Below are positions 35,658-43,899 of a stretch of DNA of 64,000 nucleotides, in pieces. Below the pieces are notes generated by a model, which saw nothing but the letters and a program-made list of their open reading frames with translations, made no database searches and was not told the DNA's origin. Source of the DNA: Burkholderiales bacterium (GTDB taxonomy: Bacteria > Pseudomonadota > Gammaproteobacteria > Burkholderiales > Burkholderiaceae_C). Within the stretch, counting starts at the first letter, position 1; each line of letters starts with the position of its first letter. Made by a program: the position numbers and the translations under genes. The DNA lies in contig JAPLPQ010000049.1 in NCBI GenBank assembly GCA_026400105.1, positions 1-64,000 on the forward strand. The letters are read 5' to 3'.

Positions 35658-37307
35658 ATGGAATTCGACGCCGTACTGCTGGCCCCGCGCCGCGCCCGCA
35701 TGATCGAACAGGGTTTCTGGCACGACCGCACCATCAACGACGAGCTCGATGCCTGCGTCCTGGCCTGTCCGACCAAGCAGGCGCTGACCGCCTATCGCAC
35801 CGATGCCGGTGACGTCAAGCGCTTCAGCTACCGCGAGCTGGCGCAGATGGCGGACCGGGTGGCCGTCGGCCTGTACCGCCTGGGCGTGCGCAAGAACGAC
35901 ATCGTGGCCTGCCAGCTGCCCAACTGGTGGCAGTTCACGCTGACCTACCTGGCCTGCTCGCGCATCGGCGCGGTCATCAATCCGCTGATGCATATCTTTC
36001 GCGAGCGCGAGCTCGGCTTCATGCTCAAGCATGGCCAGGCCAAGGTGCTGATCACGCCCAAGGTCTTCCGTGGCTTCGACTTCGAGCAGATGGCCAACAG
36101 CCTCAAGCGCAGCATCCCCGAGCTGCAGCAGCTCGTGATCGTCGACGGCGACGGCGCCGACAGCTTCGAGGCCCTGCTCAGCGGTCCCGCCTGGGAACAG
36201 CAGGCCGACGCCGCCGAGATCCTGAGCGCCAACCGCCCGGGCCCGGACGACATCACCCAGCTGATCTACACCTCGGGCACGACCGGCGAACCCAAGGGCG
36301 TGATGCATTCGGCCAACACCACCATGGCCAACATCATCCCCTACGCCCGGCGCCTGCACCTGGACGCCGAGACCGTGGTGCTGATGGCCTCGCCGATGGC
36401 GCACCAGACCGGCTTCATGTACGGCCTGATGATGCCGATCATGCTGAAAGCCAGCGCGGTGCTGCAGGATGTCTGGGAGCCGAAGAAGGCGATCGAGGTG
36501 ATCCGCACCGAGGGCGCGAGCTTCACGATGGCATCGACCCCGTTCCTGACCGACCTGACCCGCACCGTGGCGGACAACGCCACTCCGGTGCCGACGCTCA
36601 AGACCTTCCTGTGCGCCGGCGCGCCGATCCCGAGCGCGCTGGTCGAGCAGGCGCGTGCCGTGCTCGGCACCAAGATCGTGTCGGCCTGGGGCATGACCGA
36701 GAACGGTGCCGTCACCACCACGCGGCTCGAGGATGACGACGAGCGCGCCTTCACGACCGACGGCCTGCCGCTGCCCGGCGTCGAAGTCAAGGTGGTTGAT
36801 GTCGACGGCAAGACGCTGCCGGCGGGCGAGGCCGGCAGCCTGATGCTGCGCGCCTGCTCCAACTTCGGCGGCTACCTCAAGCGTCCGCACCTGAACGGCA
36901 CCGATGCCGACGACTGGTTCGATACCGGCGACCTGGCCCGTATCGACGCGCAGGGCTATATCCGCATCACCGGCCGCAGCAAGGACGTGATCATCCGCGG
37001 CGGCGAGAACATCCCGGTGGTCGAGATCGAGAACCTGCTCTATCGCCATCCGGCCGTGCTGCAGGCCGCGATCATTTCCTATCCCGACGAGCGCATGGGC
37101 GAGCGCGCCTGCGCCGCCGTCGTGCTCAAGCCCGGCCAGAGCCTGGACCTGGCCGGCCTGGTCGAGTACTTCAAGGGCAACAAGATGGCGATGCAGTACA
37201 TCCCCGAGCGGCTCGAGATCCTCGAGGCGATGCCGGCGACGCCTTCCGGAAAGATCCAGAAGTTCAAGCTGCGCGAGCTGCTCCAGCAGCAGCTCGCCAG
37301 CGCCTGA
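35658..37307 (+). CDS. aliA: Cyclohexanecarboxylate-CoA ligase
   Basis: A 549-residue AMP-forming ligase that starts the pathway by making cyclohexanecarboxyl-CoA from the acid, ATP and CoA. Motifs: IYTSGTTGEPKGVMHSAN (phosphate loop, about 209), SAWGMTENGAV (about 344), WFDTGDLARID, GRSKDVIIRGGENIPVVEIE (hinge, about 438) and PSGKIQKFKLRE (catalytic Lys, about 533). The N-terminus MEFDAVLLAPRRARMI followed by GFWHDRTINDELDAC resembles AliA. AGAGGAGA lies 8 nt before the ATG. Confidence 0.88.
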   Translation: MEFDAVLLAPRRARMIEQGFWHDRTINDELDACVLACPTKQALTAYRTDAGDVKRFSYRELAQMADRVAVGLYRLGVRKNDIVACQLPNWWQFTLTYLACSRIGAVINPLMHIFRERELGFMLKHGQAKVLITPKVFRGFDFEQMANSLKRSIPELQQLVIVDGDGADSFEALLSGPAWEQQADAAEILSANRPGPDDITQLIYTSGTTGEPKGVMHSANTTMANIIPYARRLHLDAETVVLMASPMAHQTGFMYGLMMPIMLKASAVLQDVWEPKKAIEVIRTEGASFTMASTPFLTDLTRTVADNATPVPTLKTFLCAGAPIPSALVEQARAVLGTKIVSAWGMTENGAVTTTRLEDDDERAFTTDGLPLPGVEVKVVDVDGKTLPAGEAGSLMLRACSNFGGYLKRPHLNGTDADDWFDTGDLARIDAQGYIRITGRSKDVIIRGGENIPVVEIENLLYRHPAVLQAAIISYPDERMGERACAAVVLKPGQSLDLAGLVEYFKGNKMAMQYIPERLEILEAMPATPSGKIQKFKLRELLQQQLASA

Positions 37308-37349
37308 GGCAGTTCATCGACATACCCATATAAATCACAGGAGACAACG

Positions 37350-38348
37350 ATGACAACCCAGCCAACTTCCCACACCCGCCGCCAGCTGATCCAGACCGCA
37401 GTCGCCTCGCTTTGCACGCTGGGAGCGCTCGGCAGCGTGCAGGCCGAGCAGGCCTGGCCGACGGCCAAGCCGATCCGGATCGTGGTCGGCTTTGCCCCCG
37501 GCGGCACCACCGACGTGATGGCGCGCGCGATGGGCGCCTCGCTCAGCGAGGCGCTCGGCCAGACCGTGCTGATCGACAACAAGCCGGGCGCGAGCGGCAA
37601 CGTCGCGGCCAGCGAAGTGATCCGTGCCCAGCCCGACGGCTACACCTTCCTGGTCGCGCCGACCTCGTTCGAGACCGCCAATCCCTTCCTGTTCAAGCAG
37701 ACCATCAGCCCGTCCAAGGACCTGACCCCGATCGCCGGCGTCGGCAAGAGCCAGATGTACGTGGTGGTGAACCAGCAGTCACCGTTCAAGGACGCGCGCG
37801 AGCTGGTCGCCTATGCCCAGAAGAATCCGACCAAGCTGTCCTACACCTCGGCGGGTGCCGGCACGCCGCCGCACCTGGCAGGCGAGCTGTTCAAGCAGTC
37901 GGCCAAGTTCTTCGCGGTGCATATTCCCTACCGCGGCGCGGCGCCCGCGCTGCAGGATGTGCTGGCCGGCCAGGCCGACTTCGTGATGGACCCGGGCATC
38001 TCGTTTCCGCATGTGCGCGCCGGCAAGGCCCGCATGCTGGCGGTCGCGGGCGCCAAGCGCAGCTCCTTCTTCCCCGAGGTGCCGACGCTGTCCGAGCTCG
38101 GCATGAAGGGCGCCGAGCTCGACATCTGGTTCGGCATGTGGGCGCCCAACGGCACGCCGCCCGAGGTTAGCGCGCGCATGGCCAGCGAGATCGGCAAGGC
38201 GCTGGCGCTGCCCGGCATCAAGACCCGTTACGAGGCGCTCGGTGCCGAGCCGGTGGGCCTCAACAATGCCGATTTCAGGAAGCTGCTGGCGGCTGAAACC
38301 AAGCAGCTCTCGACCGTGATCCGCGACAGCAAGATCAGCGTCGACTGA
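37350..38348 (+). CDS. Tripartite tricarboxylate (Bug) receptor, TctC family
   Basis: A 332-residue periplasmic solute receptor. A signal peptide (TRRQLIQTAVASLCTLGALG, cleaved near SVQA-EQAWP) precedes the mature protein. Bug hallmarks are RIVVGFAPGGTTDVMARAMG, IDNKPGASGNVAASEV, QPDGYTFLVA and HIPYRGAAPALQDVLAGQ. The paired arginines suggest possible Tat export. There is no TctA/TctB membrane partner here. Its place inside the operon suggests it binds cyclohexanecarboxylate or a related acid, for uptake or for signalling. Confidence 0.9.
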   Translation: MTTQPTSHTRRQLIQTAVASLCTLGALGSVQAEQAWPTAKPIRIVVGFAPGGTTDVMARAMGASLSEALGQTVLIDNKPGASGNVAASEVIRAQPDGYTFLVAPTSFETANPFLFKQTISPSKDLTPIAGVGKSQMYVVVNQQSPFKDARELVAYAQKNPTKLSYTSAGAGTPPHLAGELFKQSAKFFAVHIPYRGAAPALQDVLAGQADFVMDPGISFPHVRAGKARMLAVAGAKRSSFFPEVPTLSELGMKGAELDIWFGMWAPNGTPPEVSARMASEIGKALALPGIKTRYEALGAEPVGLNNADFRKLLAAETKQLSTVIRDSKISVD

Positions 38349-38366
38349 ACCTGACAGGAGAAAAAA

Positions 38367-39143
38367 TTGACTGATACGCCCATACTGGTTTCGACCGCGG
38401 GCCGCGTCGGGCTGATCAGGCTCAACCGGCCGGCCCAGCTCAACGCGCTCAACGACGCGCTGATGGACGCGCTCGGCGCCGCGCTGCTGGCCTTCGATGC
38501 CGACCCCGCTATCGGCGCCATCGTCATCACCGGCAGCGACAAGGCCTTCGCGGCCGGCGCCGACATCGCCGCGATGGCCGATTACGGCTACATGGATGTC
38601 TACGGCAGCGACTTCATCACGCGCAACTGGGAGACCATCCGTCAGGTGCGCAAGCCGGTGCTGGCGGCGGTCGCCGGCTTCGCGATGGGCGGCGGCTGCG
38701 AGCTGGCGCTGTCTTGCGACATCATCGTCGCGGCCGAGTCGGCCCGCTTCGCGCTGCCCGAGATCAAGCTGGCCATGATGCCGGGCGCTGGCGGCACCCA
38801 GCGCCTGCCGCGCGCCGTCGGCAAGGCCAAGGCGATGGACATGTGCCTGTCGGCGCGCATGCTCGACGCGCAGGAGGCCGACCGCTATGGCCTGGTCTCG
38901 CGCGTGGTGCCGGATGCCGAGCTGTTCGAGCGCACGCTGGCGCTGGCGACGCAGATCGCGGGCTATTCGCTGCCGGCGCTGCTGGCGATCAAGGAATCGG
39001 TCAACCGCGCCTGGGAGTCCTCGCTGGCCGAGGGCATCCTGTTCGAGCGGCGCGAGCTGCATGCGCGCTTTGCCAGCGCCGACGCCAAGGAGGGCATGCA
39101 TGCCTTCCTGGACAAGCGCAAGCCGGCCTTCCAACACCGTTAA
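38367..39143 (+). CDS. badK: Cyclohex-1-ene-1-carboxyl-CoA hydratase
   Basis: A 258-residue crotonase-fold hydratase that adds water to cyclohex-1-enecarboxyl-CoA, giving the BadH substrate. Oxyanion motifs FAAGADIAAMADY and AGFAMGGGCELALSCD are intact, as are the catalytic glutamates in GGGCE and LPEIKLAMMPGAGGTQRL. The stretch YGSDFITRNWETIRQVRKPV resembles Rhodopseudomonas BadK rather than generic enoyl-CoA hydratases. TTG 38367 is chosen because AGGAG lies 6 nt upstream. Confidence 0.88.
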   Translation: MTDTPILVSTAGRVGLIRLNRPAQLNALNDALMDALGAALLAFDADPAIGAIVITGSDKAFAAGADIAAMADYGYMDVYGSDFITRNWETIRQVRKPVLAAVAGFAMGGGCELALSCDIIVAAESARFALPEIKLAMMPGAGGTQRLPRAVGKAKAMDMCLSARMLDAQEADRYGLVSRVVPDAELFERTLALATQIAGYSLPALLAIKESVNRAWESSLAEGILFERRELHARFASADAKEGMHAFLDKRKPAFQHR

Positions 39144-39163
39144 TCTTTTCACAGAGCAAGACC

Positions 39164-40327
39164 ATGGCCCTCGACCAAGAATCATTTGACATCCTGTTGC
39201 CGACCATCCAGCGCTTCATCCGCGAGCGCCTGATGCCGGCCGAGAACCACCTCGAAGAATTCGACGAGGTGCCGGCCGACATCATCGAGGACATGAAGGA
39301 AATGGGCCTGTTCGGCCTGACCGTGCCCGAGGAGTTCGGTGGCATCGGCCTGTCGGTGAGCCAGGAAGTGCTGGTCAACTACGAACTGGGACGCACCGCC
39401 ACCGCGTTCCGCTCGGTGTTCGGCACCAATATCGGCATCGGCTCGCAAGGCATCCTGATGGACGGCACGCCCGAGCAGAAGGCCGAGTACCTGCCCAAGG
39501 TCGCCAGCGGCGAGCTGATCATGTCGTTCGCGCTGACCGAACCCGACGCCGGCACCGACGCGGCCTCGCTCAAGACCCGGGCCGAGCTCGATGGCGACCA
39601 CTACGTGCTCAACGGCACCAAGCGCTACATCACCAACGCGCCGCGCGCTGGCGCCTTCACGCTGATGGCGCGCACCGGCGGCCCGGGCGCGGGCGGCGTG
39701 TCGGCCTTCATCCTGCCGGCCGACCTGCCGGGCATCAAGCTCGGCAAGACCGACAAGAAGATGGGCCAGCGCGGCACCAAGACCTGCGACGTGATCCTCG
39801 AGAACGTGCGCGTGCCGGCGTCCCACATCATCGGCGGCGTGCCAGGCCAGGGCTTCAAGACCGCGATGAAGGTGCTCGACCGCGGCCGCCTGAACATCTC
39901 GGCCGTCTCCTGCGGCATGGCCTCGCGCATCCTCGATGAGTCGGTGCGCTATGCCTGCGAGCGCAAGCAGTTCGGCAAGCCGATCGGCGAGTTCCAGCTG
40001 ATCCAGGCCATGCTGGCCGACAGCCAGGCCGAGCTGCTGGCGGCCTGGTCGCTGGTGCGCGAGGTCGCGGCCCGCTTCGACCAGAAGCCGGCCCATCTGT
40101 CGGACCCGGATGTCTCGATGCGCGTGTCCTGCGCCAAGCTGTTCGCGACCGAGATGCTGGGCCGCGTGGCGGACCGCGGCGTCCAGGTGCATGGCGGCGC
40201 CGGCTACATCAACGAATACCCGGTCGAACGCTTCTACCGCGACGCGCGCCTGCTGCGCCTGTACGAAGGCACGACCCAGGTCCAGCAGCTGATCATCGGC
40301 CGCGAGCTGCTGCGCCAGCAGGGCTGA
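39164..40327 (+). CDS. Acyl-CoA dehydrogenase, BadJ-like
   Basis: A 387-residue flavoprotein dehydrogenase, last gene of the operon. The motifs are intact: MSFALTEPDAGTDAASLKTR (about 121), GTKTCDVILENVRVP, the flavin-contact ERKQFGKPIGEFQLIQ, VQVHGGAGYINEYPVERFYRD (about 345) and LYEGTTQVQQLIIGREL with the usual catalytic Glu (EGT). Having the normal Glu, it contrasts with the dehydrogenase at 34446. It may act on pimeloyl-CoA or share the ring dehydrogenation step. The stop codon lies inside a 20-bp palindromic terminator. Confidence 0.88.
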   Translation: MALDQESFDILLPTIQRFIRERLMPAENHLEEFDEVPADIIEDMKEMGLFGLTVPEEFGGIGLSVSQEVLVNYELGRTATAFRSVFGTNIGIGSQGILMDGTPEQKAEYLPKVASGELIMSFALTEPDAGTDAASLKTRAELDGDHYVLNGTKRYITNAPRAGAFTLMARTGGPGAGGVSAFILPADLPGIKLGKTDKKMGQRGTKTCDVILENVRVPASHIIGGVPGQGFKTAMKVLDRGRLNISAVSCGMASRILDESVRYACERKQFGKPIGEFQLIQAMLADSQAELLAAWSLVREVAARFDQKPAHLSDPDVSMRVSCAKLFATEMLGRVADRGVQVHGGAGYINEYPVERFYRDARLLRLYEGTTQVQQLIIGRELLRQQG

Positions 40328-40337
40328 TCAGCCCTGC
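40318..40337. terminator. Palindromic terminator at the end of the ring-degradation operon
   Basis: GCAGGGCTGATCAGCCCTGC is a perfect 20-bp palindrome that includes the stop codon of the last operon gene (40325-40327). It lies between convergent genes and can serve both strands, though no U run follows. Confidence 0.55.
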
Positions 40338-40365
40338 GCCGCTGGTGTCCGGGTGCCCGCCAGGC

Positions 40366-41316
40366 TCAGGGCAGGGCATCGGCCCGGGACTTGTTGTTCA
40401 GCAAGCTCAGCAGCAGCTCGTCACGCTGCCTGAGCAGCGGTTCTGCGGGATGTGCGGCGAGGACATCCTCGATGCCTGCAGCGACCGCGGCAGCGAGTGG
40501 CGGGCCGACCGAGACCTGACCGAGATCTTTCCAGAGGGCCTCGACGGCCTGCCACAGCGGCTTGTTGAACAGCTCGGCGATGCCGCCTGCGCCGCCGGAC
40601 AGGTGCAGGTTGAGGAAGGGGCCCAGCAAGGCCCAGCGCAGTCCCGGGCCGTGGGCGATCGCGGCATCGACGTCCGCGACGCTGGCCACGCCGCTCTGCA
40701 CCAGATGGAAGGCCTCCTGCCACAGCGCCGCCTGCAGGCGGTTGGCGACATGGCCGGAAATTTCCTTCTTCAGGTGGATCGGATGCTTGCCGACCTGCCG
40801 GTAGAAAGCCATTGCCCGCTCGATCGCCTCGGGCGAGGTCCGCGTGCCGCCAGCCACTTCGACCAGCGGAATCAGGTGGGGCGGATTGAAGGGATGGCCG
40901 AGCAAGACCCGCTCAGGGTGGTGGGTGCAGGCATCCTGGAAGGCGCTGGCCATTAGCGTCGACGAACTGCTGGCGAGGATCGCCTGCGGCGGCGCCACGG
41001 CATCGATGCGTCGAAATAGCTCGCGCTTGAAGTCGAGCTGCTCGGGCCCGTTCTCCTGCACGAACTGCGCATCGCCAACGGCTTCCTCGATCGACGTCGT
41101 GAAGCGGAGCTGGTCAGGGCAGGCGCCCTCGGTCAGTCCGATCGACGCCATCGACGGCCATTGCGCCGCCACATAGTCGCGCAGCCTCTGCTCCGCACCG
41201 GGGGCCGGGTCGCAGGCGACCACCTCAAGTCCACGCGCCAGGAAAGCGGTGACCCAGCCCGCCCCGATGACACCCGTCGCAATGACTGCAACGCGCCTGA
41301 TTTCTTGTGAATGCAT
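40366..41316 (-). CDS. 3-Hydroxyacyl-CoA / carnitine-type dehydrogenase
   Basis: A 316-residue NAD-dependent 3-hydroxyacid dehydrogenase resembling L-carnitine dehydrogenase and the 3-hydroxyacyl-CoA dehydrogenase core. The Rossmann motif reads ATGVIG at 13-18, so the first glycine of GxGxxG is Ala. Downstream motifs are normal: SSSSTLMASAF, GHPFNPPHLIPLVEV (catalytic His, about 140) and SGHVANRLQAALWQEAFHL (Asn, about 185). Next to a beta-keto acid cleavage enzyme and a thioesterase it recalls the carnitine cdhABC set. The MFS partner suggests an organic anion instead. Exact substrate unknown. Confidence 0.82.
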   Translation of the reverse strand: MHSQEIRRVAVIATGVIGAGWVTAFLARGLEVVACDPAPGAEQRLRDYVAAQWPSMASIGLTEGACPDQLRFTTSIEEAVGDAQFVQENGPEQLDFKRELFRRIDAVAPPQAILASSSSTLMASAFQDACTHHPERVLLGHPFNPPHLIPLVEVAGGTRTSPEAIERAMAFYRQVGKHPIHLKKEISGHVANRLQAALWQEAFHLVQSGVASVADVDAAIAHGPGLRWALLGPFLNLHLSGGAGGIAELFNKPLWQAVEALWKDLGQVSVGPPLAAAVAAGIEDVLAAHPAEPLLRQRDELLLSLLNNKSRADALP

Positions 41317-41356
41317 AAGTCTGTTTGCTTTCTTGGTTCCAGCAAGAGCGCGGGCA

Positions 41357-41371
41357 GCCCCCCGAGGGGGC
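41357..41371 (-). repeat. Hairpin between the BKACE and dehydrogenase genes
   Basis: GCCCCC-CGA-GGGGGC is a perfect 6-bp G+C stem in the 74-bp gap between the two minus-strand genes. It may lower read-through or stabilise the upstream message. Confidence 0.4.
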
Positions 41372-41390
41372 GCCGTAGGCTGGTGTTCGT

Positions 41391-42308
41391 TTAGCGGATG
41401 GCGAATTCGGGCTTCGGGCCGGTCTTGCGTGAAAGACCGAGCATCTCGCGCGCCTCGGCCGGCGTTGCGGGCTCGAATCCCATGTCACGGATGATGCGCA
41501 CCAGGCGCTCGACCAGACGCTGGTTGGTCGCCAGATCGCCAGCGGCGTAATACAGGTTGTCCTCGAGGCCGGTACGCGCATGTCCCCCGAGCAGAATCGA
41601 CTGGATCGAAGCCGGCAGTTGCGCCGGGCCGATGCCGCTGACGCCGAAGATCGCATTCTTGGGCAACAGATCGATCATGAACTGGAAGGTCTTCGGCGAG
41701 TAGGGCATCGCGCCCTGAAAACCGCGATGCACGTTGAGGACCATGTTGATGAACGGCGGGTCGTCATCCAGACCCTCCTCGATCAGGTTGCTGACATCCT
41801 GCACGATATGGGTCGGGCTGAACACTTCCCACTCGGGCTTGATGCCGCGTGCCTTCATCGCTGCCGCCAGTTCTCGGTTCTTCGACGGCGGGCTGTTGAA
41901 CATGATTTCCTTGCCGCCGAAGATCAGATTGACCGTCGTGGCATCGAGCGTGCACATCTCGGCGCCAGCCTCGATGCCCTTGATCCGCTCCTCCCACAGC
42001 GTTTCCCACTGGCCATTGGGCAGCTGCTTGACGACATCGCCATTGACACCCCCCCCGGTGGAGTTGTTGATGATGATGTCGGACTTGGCACGAATGCGCG
42101 CGTTGATGTCGCGATAGATGTCCGGATTGCAGGTCGCTTCGTCATCGGGGCGACGGGCATGAACCGCCACCAAGCTGGCACCCGCGTTCCAGCAATCGAT
42201 CACGTCGCGCGCGATTTCAGCCGGTTGCGTCGGAAGATGGGGGTTCTGTTTCTTGCTGGCCATGCCCCCGGTCGGTGCGATGGTCACGATGATTTTTGGC
42301 TTGCTCAT
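41391..42308 (-). CDS. Beta-keto acid cleavage enzyme (BKACE, DUF849)
   Basis: A 305-residue TIM-barrel enzyme of the family that cleaves a 3-keto acid with acetyl-CoA to acetoacetate and a new acyl-CoA. The strand after GASL reads VAVHARRPDDEATC, where most members have the zinc pair His-x-His (xHxHxR); the first histidine is replaced, apparently by Ala. Later motifs such as GVSGIGPAQLP and GGHARTGLEDN are normal. It probably acts on the keto product of the neighbouring dehydrogenase. The ATG is at 42308, with only a weak Shine-Dalgarno in its leader. Confidence 0.85.
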   Translation of the reverse strand: MSKPKIIVTIAPTGGMASKKQNPHLPTQPAEIARDVIDCWNAGASLVAVHARRPDDEATCNPDIYRDINARIRAKSDIIINNSTGGGVNGDVVKQLPNGQWETLWEERIKGIEAGAEMCTLDATTVNLIFGGKEIMFNSPPSKNRELAAAMKARGIKPEWEVFSPTHIVQDVSNLIEEGLDDDPPFINMVLNVHRGFQGAMPYSPKTFQFMIDLLPKNAIFGVSGIGPAQLPASIQSILLGGHARTGLEDNLYYAAGDLATNQRLVERLVRIIRDMGFEPATPAEAREMLGLSRKTGPKPEFAIR

Positions 42309-42384
42309 GCTGGGGTGCTCCAGTGAAAGGATCTGAATGGGTGGGCCGCCGCATCGTGCGGGCGGCCTGGGGGTGTGACTGCGG

Positions 42385-43752
42385 TCAGTGCGCGGCCGAG
42401 CTGTTCGCGTTGCCGACGCGCACGGCGCTCTTGGGCAGCGCAATCAGGATCGTCAGTCCACCCACTATGACCAGCGCGGTCAAGGCACCCAGTCCCATCT
42501 GGATGCTGCCGGTGCTTTCCTTGATCCAGCCGATCAGCGTCGGGCTGACGAAGCCGCCGAGGATGCCCAGCGAGCTGATCACGGCGATGCCGGCAGCAGC
42601 CGCCTCACGGCCCAGGTAGGTCGGCGGGATCGACCAGAACAGCGAGCCGCCACCGAAGATGAAGAAGGCGGCGATGCACAGCAGCACCATCACCGGCGCG
42701 AAGGCGCTGCCGAGGAAGGAGGTGGCGAACAGCGCGCTGACTCCGAGCACCAGGGTGCCGCCGACATGCCAGCGCCGTTCCTTGAAATGGTCGGAACTGC
42801 GGCTGATCACCAGCACGCCGATGGCGCCGAAGATGTAGGGCACGGCGGTGTACCAGCCGATGGTCGCCACCGAGCTGATCCCCTGGTTCTTGATCATCGT
42901 CGGCAGCCAGAAGGTGACTGTGTAGACCGCGCAGGCGCAGCAGAAGTAGACGAAGGCCAGCACATAGGTCTTGGAGTCGGCCAGTGCGGCGGCCAGTTTG
43001 CCGTGGTGGCCGGGCTTCACATCGACCTTGTGGTCCGCATCGAGCACGGACTGCACCAAGGCCTTTTCGCGCGCGTTCAGCCAGGGGGCCTGACTGGGCT
43101 GGTTCGGCAGCAGGCGGTAGAGCAGGAAGCCCAGCAGCACCGTCGGCAGGCCTTCGACGATGAACAACCATTGCCAGCCGTGCATGCCGCCCAGGCCCTC
43201 CATGCCGCTCATGATCATGCCCGACAGGGGGCCGCCGAGCACGCCCGTGATCGGCATGCCGAACAGGAACAGCCCGGTCACGCGGCCGCGGCGGTGGCTC
43301 GGATACCAGTAGGTCAGGAACAGGATGATGCCGGGGAAGAAGCCGGCCTCGAACATGCCCAGCAGCAGCCGGATGCAGTAGAACTGCCAGGCCTCGGTGA
43401 CGAAGGCTGTCGCGGCGGAGGTCAGCCCCCACAGCACCATGATGCGCAGGAAGGTCAGGCGTGCGCCGATCTTCTCGAGCAGCAGGTTGCTCGGCACCTC
43501 GAACAACAGATAGGTGACGAAGAAGATGCCAGCGCCCAGGCCGTAGACGGCATCGGAGAAGGCCAGATCCTGCTTCATCTGCAACTGGGCGTAGCCGATG
43601 TTGACGCGATCGAGGAAGGCGAAAATGTAGGCGATCAGCACGATCGGCATCACTCGCCAGCTGATCTTGCGGTAAACGTCATCCTCTGCCGACGGGATTG
43701 ATGGGGCGTAGTGGCCTGCGACCCCTGCGGTCGCCGACGTGGCTTGGTTCAT
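42385..43752 (-). CDS. MFS transporter, anion:cation symporter family
   Basis: A 455-residue inner-membrane permease with 12 segments. The first helix carries IFAFLDRVNIGYAQLQM, typical of the ACS/phthalate-tartrate-galactonate branch. The cytoplasmic loop motif is YPSHRRGRVTGLFLFGMPITGVLGGPLSG. Such carriers import small organic anions with protons. AGGAGA lies 7 nt before the ATG. It shares a strand with the BKACE and dehydrogenase genes and probably imports their substrate. The 76-bp gap to the BKACE gene allows co-transcription. Confidence 0.9.
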   Translation of the reverse strand: MNQATSATAGVAGHYAPSIPSAEDDVYRKISWRVMPIVLIAYIFAFLDRVNIGYAQLQMKQDLAFSDAVYGLGAGIFFVTYLLFEVPSNLLLEKIGARLTFLRIMVLWGLTSAATAFVTEAWQFYCIRLLLGMFEAGFFPGIILFLTYWYPSHRRGRVTGLFLFGMPITGVLGGPLSGMIMSGMEGLGGMHGWQWLFIVEGLPTVLLGFLLYRLLPNQPSQAPWLNAREKALVQSVLDADHKVDVKPGHHGKLAAALADSKTYVLAFVYFCCACAVYTVTFWLPTMIKNQGISSVATIGWYTAVPYIFGAIGVLVISRSSDHFKERRWHVGGTLVLGVSALFATSFLGSAFAPVMVLLCIAAFFIFGGGSLFWSIPPTYLGREAAAAGIAVISSLGILGGFVSPTLIGWIKESTGSIQMGLGALTALVIVGGLTILIALPKSAVRVGNANSSAAH

Positions 43753-43842
43753 TGCGTGTCTCCTTGTGATGGCCAGATGCCATGACACGCATCATCCCGG
43801 GCGGCTGGCAAAGGCACAGTCGATCCGCCGACAGTTCAACCT

Positions 43843-43851
43843 AGGGTAAAC
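43843..43851. promoter_or_regulatory. AGGGTAAAC site before the MFS gene
   Basis: AGGGTAAAC lies in the 147-bp gap between the Crp/Fnr gene and the MFS gene, about 90 bp before the MFS start. The core is shared with 17449-17460 and 30627-30636, and may bind a common regulator. Confidence 0.35.
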
Positions 43852-43899
43852 ACGAGGTCCTGGGAGGCGTCGGGCTTCGCGTCCGACGACTGGGACGGC

